From Actinophytocola algeriensis (GTDB lineage: Bacteria > Actinomycetota > Actinomycetes > Mycobacteriales > Pseudonocardiaceae): a stretch of DNA of 64,000 nt. The DNA lies in contig NZ_JACHJQ010000014.1 of NCBI RefSeq assembly GCF_014203735.1, forward strand, positions 1 to 64,000, written 5' to 3'. Positions 10,050-17,454 of this stretch are shown piece after piece; the stretch's first letter is position 1; each line of letters starts with the position of its first letter. Under the pieces are notes generated by a model that saw only the letters and a list, made by a program, of their open reading frames with translations, was not told the DNA's origin and did not search any database. The translations under genes and the position numbers were made by a program.

Positions 10050-10877
10050 GTGCAGGATGACGGACCGACGACCTATGTGGTCGGTGACGTGCACGGGCAC
10101 CTCGACGAACTGCTCGCCGCACTCGCCGACGCCGGACTGGTCGACGACGAGGCAAACTGGTCGGGCGGCGAGGACCACCTCTGGTTCCTCGGCGACTTCG
10201 TGGACCGGGGCCCGGACGGCATCGGCGTGATCGACCTGGTCATGCGCCTCGCGGACGAGGCGGCGGACGCGGGCGGCCAGGTACAGGCCCTGCTGGGCAA
10301 CCACGAGATCTTGTTGCTCGGCATGCACCGCTTCGGCGAGACCGAGGTCCCGTCGGACTTCGGCCCCCGCAGCTTCGCCCGCAGCTGGGAGATGAACGGC
10401 GGCCAGCTGACCGACCAGGAAGCCGTCACCGACGGCCACATCGAATGGCTGATCAGCAGGCCCGCCGTTGAGCTGGTGGGCCGTCACCTCCTCATGCACT
10501 CGGACACCCTCGAGTACCTGGTGTGGGGCGGCGACATCGAGGAGATCAACGAGAACATCCAGGAGGTCCTGGACTCCGACGACCTCGTCGAGTGGTGGGA
10601 GGTCTGGCGCAGGCTCACCACCCGCCACGCCTTCCGAGGCCCCAACGGCGCCGACGTCGCCACCCAGCTCCTGACCGTCCTGGGCGGCGAACAGGTGGTC
10701 CACGGCCACTCCGTGATCGCCGACCAGCTGGGCATCGCCCCAGCCATGGTCGACAGCCCGTACGAGTACGCGAACGGCAAGGCCCTTGGCGTGGACGGCG
10801 GCGTCTTCGTCGGCGGCCCGTGCCTGGTCGTCAAGCTGCCCTGGTCACCGCACGAGCCCGGCGACGAGACTCCGTAA
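10050..10877 (+). CDS. Calcineurin-like metallophosphoesterase (PPP-type)
   Basis: 275 residues. The two-metal phosphoesterase signature is complete: VGDVHGHLDEL near residue 12, FLGDFVDRGPDG near 48, LLGNHEILLLG near 87, and VVHGHSVI near 217. This resembles serine/threonine or diadenosine-tetraphosphate phosphatases of the PPP branch; the substrate is not known. GTG 10050 has no ribosome-binding site, but TATTGT at 10038-10043 lies 6 bases before it, suggesting leaderless initiation. The last 33 bases overlap the 3' end of the convergent gene. Confidence 0.88.
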   Translation: MQDDGPTTYVVGDVHGHLDELLAALADAGLVDDEANWSGGEDHLWFLGDFVDRGPDGIGVIDLVMRLADEAADAGGQVQALLGNHEILLLGMHRFGETEVPSDFGPRSFARSWEMNGGQLTDQEAVTDGHIEWLISRPAVELVGRHLLMHSDTLEYLVWGGDIEEINENIQEVLDSDDLVEWWEVWRRLTTRHAFRGPNGADVATQLLTVLGGEQVVHGHSVIADQLGIAPAMVDSPYEYANGKALGVDGGVFVGGPCLVVKLPWSPHEPGDETP

Positions 10878-11684
10878 CCAGCTCTCCCGCAGAGCCGGTT
10901 CACCGTCGGTGGCCCGTGCGATCGCACGCCGCCCGCCCCGGCTCCGCCCGTAGGCCACGAGCGCGACCGCCTCGGCGAGCGCCTGCCGCGTGCGCTCGCC
11001 CCGGTCGGGCCCGTCCTCGTCGGCGAACCACGCCGACGGGCGGAACGACCTGGTCAGCTTCGCCTGGTGGTCGGCGACGTGGCTCCACACGACGTCCCGC
11101 ATCGAGACGTTCACGACCGCCCGTGCGGGCAGGCGGCCGGTCCAGTCCGCGTGCTGCTGCCAGCGCCAGGTGTTGGGGCTGGTCTTCCTCGCCCACGTGA
11201 TCCCGACGAAGCGCAGGTGCCGCCGGATCACGTCCCATGGTTCCCGTGTATCCACTATCCAGTTGTCAAACAACGAGAACAGCCTGCTGAACGTGCTGCC
11301 CTGGCTCACCACGTCCACGAAGGTGATGGCTTCGCGGGCCAGTGCCGACGGCGTGAGGCCGTGCTCGATCAGCACCTCGCGAGCCCTGGGGGTGTGCGCC
11401 TCGGTGAGACCGGCCAGCGACAGCGGAAGACGCGTAACCCGGTCCGGCATGGCGCCGCTGAGCAGGTCGAACATCGAGTCCAGCGATCGGCCGACGAACA
11501 CCAGGCGCGCGTCCCCACACCGCGCGAGCACCTTCGCGGCGCAGGCCACCAGCTCGTCGAGGAACCACAGGCGAGGTTCTTCGACGTCGTCGAGCAGCGA
11601 CCCGAGCTGGTCGGGCGTCACGAGATCCCAGCGGAACGGCGGCACGGGCCGAAATTCTCTCCCAGCCGCGCGGCCACCGACCAC
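10845..11684 (-). CDS. Conserved hypothetical protein
   Basis: About 279 residues from GTG 11684; I do not recognise the family with confidence. Notable stretches are RLWFLDELVACAAKVL, ARLVFVGRSLDSMFDLLSG (a beta strand then a G-R-S loop, which could bind a phosphate group), and TWRWQQHADWTG. No signal peptide or membrane helices are seen, so it should be cytosolic. The start is uncertain. It follows the 96-residue gene after 5 bases, so the two form an operon. Its 3' end overlaps the convergent phosphoesterase gene. Confidence 0.65.
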   Translation of the reverse strand: MVGGRAAGREFRPVPPFRWDLVTPDQLGSLLDDVEEPRLWFLDELVACAAKVLARCGDARLVFVGRSLDSMFDLLSGAMPDRVTRLPLSLAGLTEAHTPRAREVLIEHGLTPSALAREAITFVDVVSQGSTFSRLFSLFDNWIVDTREPWDVIRRHLRFVGITWARKTSPNTWRWQQHADWTGRLPARAVVNVSMRDVVWSHVADHQAKLTRSFRPSAWFADEDGPDRGERTRQALAEAVALVAYGRSRGGRRAIARATDGEPALRESWLRSLVAGLVR

Positions 11685-11689
11685 GTGTT

Positions 11690-11980
11690 TCAGTGCTCGC
11701 CGCGGTAGGTGCGCAGTGCGCGGCGGGCCTGGTGACGGTCGCGGCGGCGCTCCTCGCGCCGGAGCTCACTCCACTCGCGGCCGCAGCCGGTGCTGGGGCA
11801 CCCGGTCTGGTGGTAACCGGTGCTGCTCCAGTGGCAACCGCTGGTGAAAATGCTGTCGGGAGTGATCTCGTCAGGCAGGGTGCAGTCCCCGAACCGGTGG
11901 TCGTGCACCGCCACGCTCGTTGTTCCAGGCGTGTCGGCGATCCGCACCCACCAGGGTCGGGTCTTGTCCGTCTTGCTCAT
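11690..11980 (-). CDS. Small hypothetical protein, cysteine-rich centre and basic tail
   Basis: 96 residues from ATG 11980, preceded by GGAAGG. It begins SKTDKTRPWWVRIADTPG, has four cysteines spread through the middle (GDCTLP, SGCHWSS, TGCPSTGCG) and ends in an arginine-rich helix (REERRRDRHQARRAL). The cysteines could bind a metal, but the spacing matches no family I know. It is the first gene of a pair with the 279-residue protein. Function unknown. Confidence 0.6.
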   Translation of the reverse strand: MSKTDKTRPWWVRIADTPGTTSVAVHDHRFGDCTLPDEITPDSIFTSGCHWSSTGYHQTGCPSTGCGREWSELRREERRRDRHQARRALRTYRGEH

Positions 11981-12128
11981 CCGGTCGCCTTCCGGCTCCG
12001 TGACGCCCCGGGCTGGGGCTGTCGCTAGACCGGGTGCACCGTGATCACCTCCGAAGATCCGTGGCTTTCCGTAGCTGATTCGAACGTACGTGAGCATCGC
12101 GAAAAGCGCCGCTGTCCAGCGAGGCGAG

Positions 12129-12155
12129 GCCGAGCGAATGGGACTTTCGCTCGGC
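12129..12155 (-). terminator. Hairpin after the STAS gene
   Basis: GCCGAGCGAA pairs with TTCGCTCGGC around a 7-nt loop, 10 bases beyond the stop of the minus-strand STAS gene. Confidence 0.65.
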
Positions 12156-12165
12156 GAAGAACGAG

Positions 12166-12468
12166 TCAGGCTAGGTCGAGCAGCTCGTCCAGGCCCGTGA
12201 TGGTCAGCATCCGCGTGAGGTGGTCGGGTAGCCCCGTCAGCATCAGCCGCGAGTTCTTCGCCGCGGCCAGGCGGTGCGCGCCCACGAGGGCCGACAACCC
12301 GCTGGAGTCCACAATCGACACGTCGCCGAGATCAACCCGCAGCTCAGCGCCCTGCCCGGCGGCGTTGATCAGCTCCGTCAGCTCGGCACGCAGTGCGGGC
12401 GCGGTCTGCAGGTCGACCGCACCCGCCAGACGCACGTTCGACCCGTGCACAGTGATGGCGAGGCTCAT
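12166..12468 (-). CDS. STAS-domain anti-sigma factor antagonist
   Basis: 100 residues from ATG 12468, with GGGAG 6 bases upstream. It is a single STAS domain: LAITVHGSNVRLAGAVDL at the start and VDLGDVSIVDSSGLSALVGA in the middle, where the serine of DSSG is the position phosphorylated by anti-sigma kinases in this family. Unphosphorylated STAS proteins bind the kinase and free the sigma factor. No kinase or sigma gene is adjacent, so the partner is elsewhere. It is divergent from the acyl-CoA synthetase gene. Confidence 0.87.
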   Translation of the reverse strand: MSLAITVHGSNVRLAGAVDLQTAPALRAELTELINAAGQGAELRVDLGDVSIVDSSGLSALVGAHRLAAAKNSRLMLTGLPDHLTRMLTITGLDELLDLA

Positions 12469-12575
12469 CGACTCCCATCTTTGTCGACAGACGCGAACCT
12501 GTGTTGACGAACGTTGAACGTGACGGTGGGCGCCGGTAGACATACGTTGGTGTCAGTCGTCCCCGGGAGGCTCAC

Positions 12576-14219
12576 ATGAACACCAGCCACGTGTCGGGCA
12601 GCTCCGAGAAACCGCTGCTCGGGGACACTATCGGGGACAACTTCGACCGCGCGGTCGCCGCCTTCGGCGACCGCGAGGCGCTGGTCGAGCACGCCACCGG
12701 GCGCCGCTGGACCTACCGCCAGCTCGCCGACGAGGTCCACGCCGTCGCGCTGGGCCTGGTCGACCTCGGTGTCGGCAAGGGCGACCGCGTCGGCATCTGG
12801 GCGCCGAACTGTGCCGAGTGGACCTTCACGCAGTACGCGACCGCCAAGATCGGCGCCATCCTCGTCAACATCAACCCCGCGTACCGCGTCCACGAGCTGA
12901 AGTACGTCCTCAACCAGGCCGGCATCCGCACGCTCGTCGCCGCCCCCAGCTTCAAGACCTCCGACTACGCCGCCATGATCGACGAGGTCAGCGGCGAGTG
13001 CCCCGACCTGGAGGACGTGCTGCTCATCGGCCGCGAGGAGTGGACCTCGCTCGTCGCCATCGGCCGCGGTGGGTCGGCCGCGCACCTCGACGAGCTGCAG
13101 GCCGAGCTGTCCGCCGACGACCCGATCAACATCCAGTACACGTCCGGCACCACCGGGTTCCCCAAGGGCGCGACCCTCTCGCACCGCAACATCCTCAACA
13201 ACGGCTTCTTCGTCGGCGAGATGTGCGGCTACACCGAAGCGGACCGCATCTGCATCCCCGTGCCCTTCTACCACTGCTTCGGCATGGTCATGGGCAACCT
13301 CGCGGCCACCTCCCACGGCGCCTGCATGGTCATCCCGGCTCCCGGCTTCGACCCGAAGGCCACCCTCGAGACCGTCGCCGCCGAGCGCTGCACCTCGCTC
13401 TACGGCGTCCCCACCATGTTCATCGCCGAGCTTTCCGAGCCCGGTTTCGAGTCCTACGACCTGTCGTCGCTGCGCACCGGCATCATGGCGGGCTCGCCGT
13501 GCCCGGTCGAGGTGATGAAGCAGGTCATCGACCGGATGGGCATGACCGAGGTGACCATCGCCTACGGCATGACCGAGACCTCGCCCGTCTCCACCCAGAC
13601 CAGCAAGGACGACTCGCTGGACCGCCGCGTGTCCACTGTGGGCAGGGTCCTGCCGCACCTCGAGGTCAAGGTCATCGACCCGGAGACCGGCGAAACGGTC
13701 CCGCGCGGCACCCCCGGCGAGTTCTGCACCCGCGGCTACTCGGTGATGCTCGGCTACTGGGAGCAGCCCGACAAGACGGCCGAGGCCATCGACGAGGACC
13801 GCTGGATGCACACCGGCGACCTGGCGGCCATGGACGACGAGGGCTACCTCAACATCACCGGCCGCATCAAGGACATGGTCATCCGCGGCGGCGAGAACGT
13901 GTACCCGCGCGAGGTCGAGGAATTCCTCTACACCCACCCCGACATTCTCGACGCCCAGGTCATCGGCGTGCCGGACGAGAAATACGGTGAGGAACTGATG
14001 GCCTGGATCCGCATGAAGGAAGGCGCCGAGCCGCTCACGGCGGACGCGATCCGCGAATTCTGCACCGGCAAACTCGCGCACTACAAGATTCCCCGTTACG
14101 TGCGCGTCGTCGACGAATTCCCCATGACCGTCACCGGCAAGATCCGCAAGGTCGAAATGCGCGAGGTGTCAGTGGAGCTGCTCGGTCTGCAGAAGGCGGC
14201 CGCCGCTAAGCACGCGTGA
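12576..14219 (+). CDS. AMP-binding acyl-CoA synthetase (FadD-like)
   Basis: 547 residues. It activates a carboxylic acid to acyl-AMP and then acyl-CoA. The P-loop signature [18 protein letters not shown] lies near residue 190, the A5 motif [14 protein letters not shown] near 330, [14 protein letters not shown] near 410, [16 protein letters not shown] near 430, and the C-terminal catalytic lysine in [13 protein letters not shown] near 527. The order and length match medium/long-chain fatty acyl-CoA synthetases; the chain length cannot be fixed. The stop overlaps the end of the convergent 65-residue gene by 14 bases. Confidence 0.93.
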   Translation: MNTSHVSGSSEKPLLGDTIGDNFDRAVAAFGDREALVEHATGRRWTYRQLADEVHAVALGLVDLGVGKGDRVGIWAPNCAEWTFTQYATAKIGAILVNINPAYRVHELKYVLNQAGIRTLVAAPSFKTSDYAAMIDEVSGECPDLEDVLLIGREEWTSLVAIGRGGSAAHLDELQAELSADDPINIQYTSGTTGFPKGATLSHRNILNNGFFVGEMCGYTEADRICIPVPFYHCFGMVMGNLAATSHGACMVIPAPGFDPKATLETVAAERCTSLYGVPTMFIAELSEPGFESYDLSSLRTGIMAGSPCPVEVMKQVIDRMGMTEVTIAYGMTETSPVSTQTSKDDSLDRRVSTVGRVLPHLEVKVIDPETGETVPRGTPGEFCTRGYSVMLGYWEQPDKTAEAIDEDRWMHTGDLAAMDDEGYLNITGRIKDMVIRGGENVYPREVEEFLYTHPDILDAQVIGVPDEKYGEELMAWIRMKEGAEPLTADAIREFCTGKLAHYKIPRYVRVVDEFPMTVTGKIRKVEMREVSVELLGLQKAAAAKHA

Positions 14220-14403
14220 GTTCCGCGAGCACCTCCTGCGACGCCTCCACGAACGCCTCCAGCGCGGCGACCTCGAACACGAAGTCGAAGCCGTCGTGCC
14301 GGGAACCGAGCCGGAACTCGATCTCCTCGCCGTTGACGCAGTAGGCGATCGGGCACCCGCGCCGCACGATCACCCACGAGCCAACGTTCAAATCCTGACT
14401 CAT
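14206..14403 (-). CDS. Small hypothetical protein next to a Scr1-type regulator
   Basis: 65 residues from ATG 14403. It has a beta-rich first half ([21 protein letters not shown]) and a helix at the end ([19 protein letters not shown]). It is divergent from the Scr1-type regulator, with a CACAATTGTG palindrome 14 bases before its start. Small proteins of this sort often accompany Scr1/WhiJ-type regulators and DUF397 proteins in actinomycetes, but I cannot place it in a named family. Confidence 0.6.
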   Translation of the reverse strand: MSQDLNVGSWVIVRRGCPIAYCVNGEEIEFRLGSRHDGFDFVFEVAALEAFVEASQEVLAELTRA

Positions 14404-14417
14404 TTACACTCCCGCGT

Positions 14418-14427
14418 CACAATTGTG
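14418..14427. promoter_or_regulatory. Palindrome in the promoter region of the Scr1-type regulator cluster
   Basis: CACAATTGTG is a perfect 10-bp palindrome in an AT-richer stretch between the divergent 65-residue gene and the XRE regulator. It is a candidate operator for the regulator itself. Confidence 0.35.
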
Positions 14428-14519
14428 TTCTCTTGGTGCAAGTCTGCGTTTGTTCTTTCCGAACGGTAGCTTTGTCGCGGACAGGACAGGGTGTCTTGCG
14501 GTTGCGGAAAGAATGTGAC

Positions 14520-15350
14520 ATGAGTGGGGAACGAAAAGGCCCTCGGGCGCGGGACCGTATCATCGGGGCGCGTTTGCGAGCCATCAGAAAAGAGCGCACC
14601 GAGCTTTCGCTGGAACAGGCGGCGGTGCTGGCCCAGTGGTCGCCGAGCACGATGTCGCGGATCGAGACGGGAAAGCGGCACATCTCGCCAGAGGACGTCG
14701 CCACCATCTCGACCATCTACCAGCTCCCCCTGGCCCAGCGGCAGGAGCTGATCGAGTCGGCACGGGCCGGGAACGCCAGCGGTTGGTGGGACTTGCCGTT
14801 GCCCGGCGTGCCCATGGACATGGGCGCCATCGCCAGCTACGAAGCGGAAGCAATACGCCTGACTGACTGGTCGGTGAACCTGGTCCCAGGCCTGCTCCAG
14901 ACCTATCGCTACGCGGTGGGGCTGATGCGCTCAGGCGGCGTGGCCGCCGATGTCATCGAAGCGCGGTGGATGGCCCGCCTGCGGCGGCAACAGATTCTCG
15001 GGAATCTCGACTACTACGCCTTCATCGGCGAAGCTGCCTTGCGCACTCCCTTCGGCGGCCCGGACGCGCTGCGCGAGCAGTTGCGGCATTTGCTCGGCGC
15101 TCGGGAGAGGGGCATCGGGATTCGGATCGTGCCCGAACACCAGGCTCATTCGCTGGTTCTGCATTCCTGGCTGCTGATGGAGTTCCCGAACACGAGTCCG
15201 GTGGTCAACGTCGAGGCGAGGAACGGCAGTCTCTACCTGCACGACGAGATCGCCGAGACGTACCTCGGGCTGGTCGGCCAGCTCGATAGGATTGCTTTGG
15301 CCGCGCCCGCCACAATGGCGTTGGTGCGCAGGATTCTTGAAGAGGTGTGA
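14520..15350 (+). CDS. XRE-family regulator with Scr1-type effector domain
   Basis: 276 residues. The N-terminal helix-turn-helix covers residues ~18-75 (LRAIRKERTELSLEQAAVLA, SPSTMSRIETGKRH). The C-terminal ~180 residues are the Scr1-type domain of actinobacterial regulators (IRLTDWSVNLVPGLLQTYRY, GEAALRTPFGGPDALREQL, IRIVPEHQAHS). These regulators usually sit beside a DUF397 gene, and one starts 3 bases after this stop. Together they are thought to act as a regulator/antagonist or toxin-antitoxin-like pair in development and antibiotic production. The ATG at 14520 is chosen because the frame upstream lacks family similarity. Confidence 0.9.
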   Translation: MSGERKGPRARDRIIGARLRAIRKERTELSLEQAAVLAQWSPSTMSRIETGKRHISPEDVATISTIYQLPLAQRQELIESARAGNASGWWDLPLPGVPMDMGAIASYEAEAIRLTDWSVNLVPGLLQTYRYAVGLMRSGGVAADVIEARWMARLRRQQILGNLDYYAFIGEAALRTPFGGPDALREQLRHLLGARERGIGIRIVPEHQAHSLVLHSWLLMEFPNTSPVVNVEARNGSLYLHDEIAETYLGLVGQLDRIALAAPATMALVRRILEEV

Positions 15351-15352
15351 GT

Positions 15353-15511
15353 ATGTGGCGTAGGTCCACCCGATCCGGTGAGACGGGCAACTGTGTCGAG
15401 CTGCGTGGCGATCTCGCCGCGATCCGAGACAGCAAGTCCCCACAGGCGATCCTTCCGATCCCCGAGGTGGCGACCCGAAAACTGCTCGGGTTCCTGCGCA
15501 GCCGTCCCTAA
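15353..15511 (+). CDS. DUF397-domain protein
   Basis: 52 residues, ATG 15353 to TAA 15511, three bases after the Scr1-type regulator. It shows the DUF397 pattern: W near the start, then GETGNCVELRGDLAAIRDSK and a proline- and leucine-rich end (KLLGFLRSRP). The DSK signature is typical. It is almost certainly co-translated with the regulator and probably modulates it. The gene is easily overlooked because of its size. Confidence 0.85.
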   Translation: MWRRSTRSGETGNCVELRGDLAAIRDSKSPQAILPIPEVATRKLLGFLRSRP

Positions 15512-15521
15512 ACTCCCCGAT

Positions 15522-16058
15522 GTGAGTTTGATCAACATCGTCGACGTCGAGGCCACCTGCTGGGACGGCCAACCGCCGCCCGGCCAGGTGAGCGAGATCA
15601 TCGAGATCGGCCTGACCGTCGTCGACCTCGCCGAAGGCGCCCGTCTCGGCAAGCACCGGATCCTGGTGCGTCCACAACGTTCGCGCGTCAGCGCCTTCTG
15701 CACGGAACTGACCTCCCTCACGCAGGAAGAGGTCGACGGGGGCGTCTCCTTCGCGGAAGCGTGCCGCCTACTGGTCAAGGACCACGAGAGCAACCGCCGC
15801 CCGTGGGCGAGCTGGGGCGACTACGACCGCAACCAGTTCCTGCGGCAGTGCACGGGCGTCGAGTACCCCTTCAGCAGCGACCACACCAACGCCAAACGCC
15901 GGTTCACCGAGGCGCACGACCTCCGCAGACGTCCCGGCATGGCACAGGCTCTGGAGATCGCGGGTCTGCCGCTCGAAGGCCGTCACCACCGCGGCGACGA
16001 CGACTCGTGGAACATCGCCGCGCTCGTCCTCCACCTGCGGAGCAGGAACGCCTGGTGA
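15522..16058 (+). CDS. DnaQ-like 3'-5' exonuclease (DEDDh)
   Basis: 178 residues from GTG 15522. The DEDDh residues are present: NIVDVEATCW (first D and E), the II region EIIEIGLTVVD, SWGDYDRNQF (third acidic residue) and HHRGDDDSWNIA (H and final D). This arrangement fits short single-domain exonucleases such as the KapD/ERI-1 group, which trim RNA or DNA 3' ends. It follows the DUF397 gene by 10 bases on the same strand, so it may share its transcript. The specific substrate is unknown. Confidence 0.85.
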   Translation: MSLINIVDVEATCWDGQPPPGQVSEIIEIGLTVVDLAEGARLGKHRILVRPQRSRVSAFCTELTSLTQEEVDGGVSFAEACRLLVKDHESNRRPWASWGDYDRNQFLRQCTGVEYPFSSDHTNAKRRFTEAHDLRRRPGMAQALEIAGLPLEGRHHRGDDDSWNIAALVLHLRSRNAW

Positions 16059-16102
16059 CACCCGGTCACCACCCTTCCCAAGGTGCTGACCTGCGGCGCA
16101 GC

Positions 16103-16489
16103 ATGAAATCCATGCTCACGAAAGCCCCGACAACCACGATGCTCCCAGTCTCCGACATGGACCGCGCCGTCCGCTTCTACGGCGGCACCCTCGGCCTCGA
16201 AGAACGCGCCACCACCCCCGACGGTGGTCACGTGTTCGCCGCGGGAAGCGACGCGATCGGCCTGCTGCCCGCCGAACCCGGCGCGCAGAGCGGCCACACC
16301 GTCCTCAGCTTCGAGGTCACCGACATCGAGGCCGAGATCCGCGACCTGGAGGGCCGCGGCGTCACGTTCGCCGACTACGACACGGCCGACCTGAAGACCG
16401 TCGGCCACATCGCCGACATGGGCGGCGAGCGTGCCGCCTGGTTCGCTGACAGCGAAGGCAACATCCTCTGCCTCCACCAGCCCGCATAA
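16103..16489 (+). CDS. VOC family protein
   Basis: About 128 residues from ATG 16103 (ATG 16112 is an alternative). It is one VOC module: TTTMLPVSDMDRAVRFYGGT then LGLEERATTPDGG in the first half, and GGERAAWFADSEGNILCLHQ at the end, with an acidic residue in the usual metal position. Substrate unknown. Unlike the VOC gene at 5664-6020, it has no regulator beside it. Confidence 0.83.
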   Translation: MKSMLTKAPTTTMLPVSDMDRAVRFYGGTLGLEERATTPDGGHVFAAGSDAIGLLPAEPGAQSGHTVLSFEVTDIEAEIRDLEGRGVTFADYDTADLKTVGHIADMGGERAAWFADSEGNILCLHQPA

Positions 16490-16584
16490 CCGGCTACCCC
16501 CTCCGCCACGAAGTGGCCTAGGCTGGAATGACGCGTCCTGGGTACGCCCTGGGGCGCGTTCATTTGTGTGTGGAGGTGACCGTT

Positions 16585-16971
16585 GTGCCGACCGGAAAGG
16601 TCAAGTGGTACGACTCGGAGAAGGGCTTCGGGTTCGTCACACAGGACGGGGGCGAAGACGTCTACGTCCGTTCTTCAGCCCTGCCGGCCGGGGTGCCCGG
16701 CCTGAAAGCCGGTCAACGCATCGAGTTCGGTGTCGCCGACGGTCGTCGGGGTCCGCAAGCGCTTTCCGTGCGACTGCTGGACCCGCCGCCGTCGGTCGTC
16801 GAAGCACGGCGCCGCCCGGCCGAGGAACTGCACGGCCTGATCGAGGACATGATCCAGCTGCTGGAGACCAAGGTGCAGCCGGACCTGCGCCGTGGCCGCT
16901 ACCCGGACCGCAAGAACGTCAAGCGGATCGCTGACGTGGTCCGTGCGGTCGCGCGGGAGCTGGATCCCTAA
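16585..16971 (+). CDS. Cold-shock domain protein with C-terminal extension (CspB-like)
   Basis: 128 residues from GTG 16585, with GGAGGT at 16572-16577. The cold-shock domain (residues 1-66) has [16 protein letters not shown], with RNP1 and RNP2 aromatic residues, and [12 protein letters not shown] ~60-residue helical extension follows ([18 protein letters not shown]). The long form matches M. tuberculosis CspB (Rv0871, 135 residues), and the gene is at the corresponding place. It should bind single-stranded nucleic acid. Its stop overlaps that of the convergent lipoprotein gene by 4 bases. Confidence 0.9.
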   Translation: MPTGKVKWYDSEKGFGFVTQDGGEDVYVRSSALPAGVPGLKAGQRIEFGVADGRRGPQALSVRLLDPPPSVVEARRRPAEELHGLIEDMIQLLETKVQPDLRRGRYPDRKNVKRIADVVRAVARELDP

Positions 16972-17444
16972 CCGGCCTGCACCTGCAGCGACCACGCCGC
17001 CCTGGTCACGGCCTCCGGGCCCGCGTCGCCCTGAACCAGAACACCACCGGCCTGCTTGACCTCCAGGGTCTGCAGCTGGTCGCCTTCGCCCGGCGGGAGC
17101 GCCTCGAACGAGGTCTCCTTGCCGGGGGAGAAGGTGGCGACCGTGACCGGGGCTTTCTGCTCACCGGCCGCGGTCCTGTACTGGATCACGACCGACCACG
17201 GGGTGTCGGCGACGTCCTTCGGGACCGTCACCTTCACCGGCGTGCCCGGGGGCACCGGCAGCTTGAGCATGGCGGTGTTGTCGCGCTTGCAGTTCTCGAC
17301 CTTCACGTCGCAGTACAGGAACGGCTTCGCGGCCGTCTTCTTGCCTGCGATGAGAAAGTCGACGTGGGGCGGTGGTGGCTCCTTTTCGGGCGCCGACGAG
17401 CAGCCCGCGAGCACCAGCAGCACCAGGACCAGCAGCTTGCGCAC
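16968..17444 (-). CDS. DUF2771-type lipoprotein
   Basis: 158 residues from GTG 17444. A lipoprotein signal peptide ([14 protein letters not shown]) ends in a lipobox cysteine, so the protein is exported and lipid-anchored. The mature part is beta-rich, with a cysteine pair ([14 protein letters not shown]) that may form a disulfide, and [20 protein letters not shown]. The position beside the MFS gene matches Rv0875c. It starts 10 bases after the MFS gene and is probably the last gene of the glutaminyl cyclase-MFS-lipoprotein transcript. Function unknown. Confidence 0.8.
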   Translation of the reverse strand: MRKLLVLVLLVLAGCSSAPEKEPPPPHVDFLIAGKKTAAKPFLYCDVKVENCKRDNTAMLKLPVPPGTPVKVTVPKDVADTPWSVVIQYRTAAGEQKAPVTVATFSPGKETSFEALPPGEGDQLQTLEVKQAGGVLVQGDAGPEAVTRAAWSLQVQAG

Positions 17445-17454
17445 GCCGGTGAGC

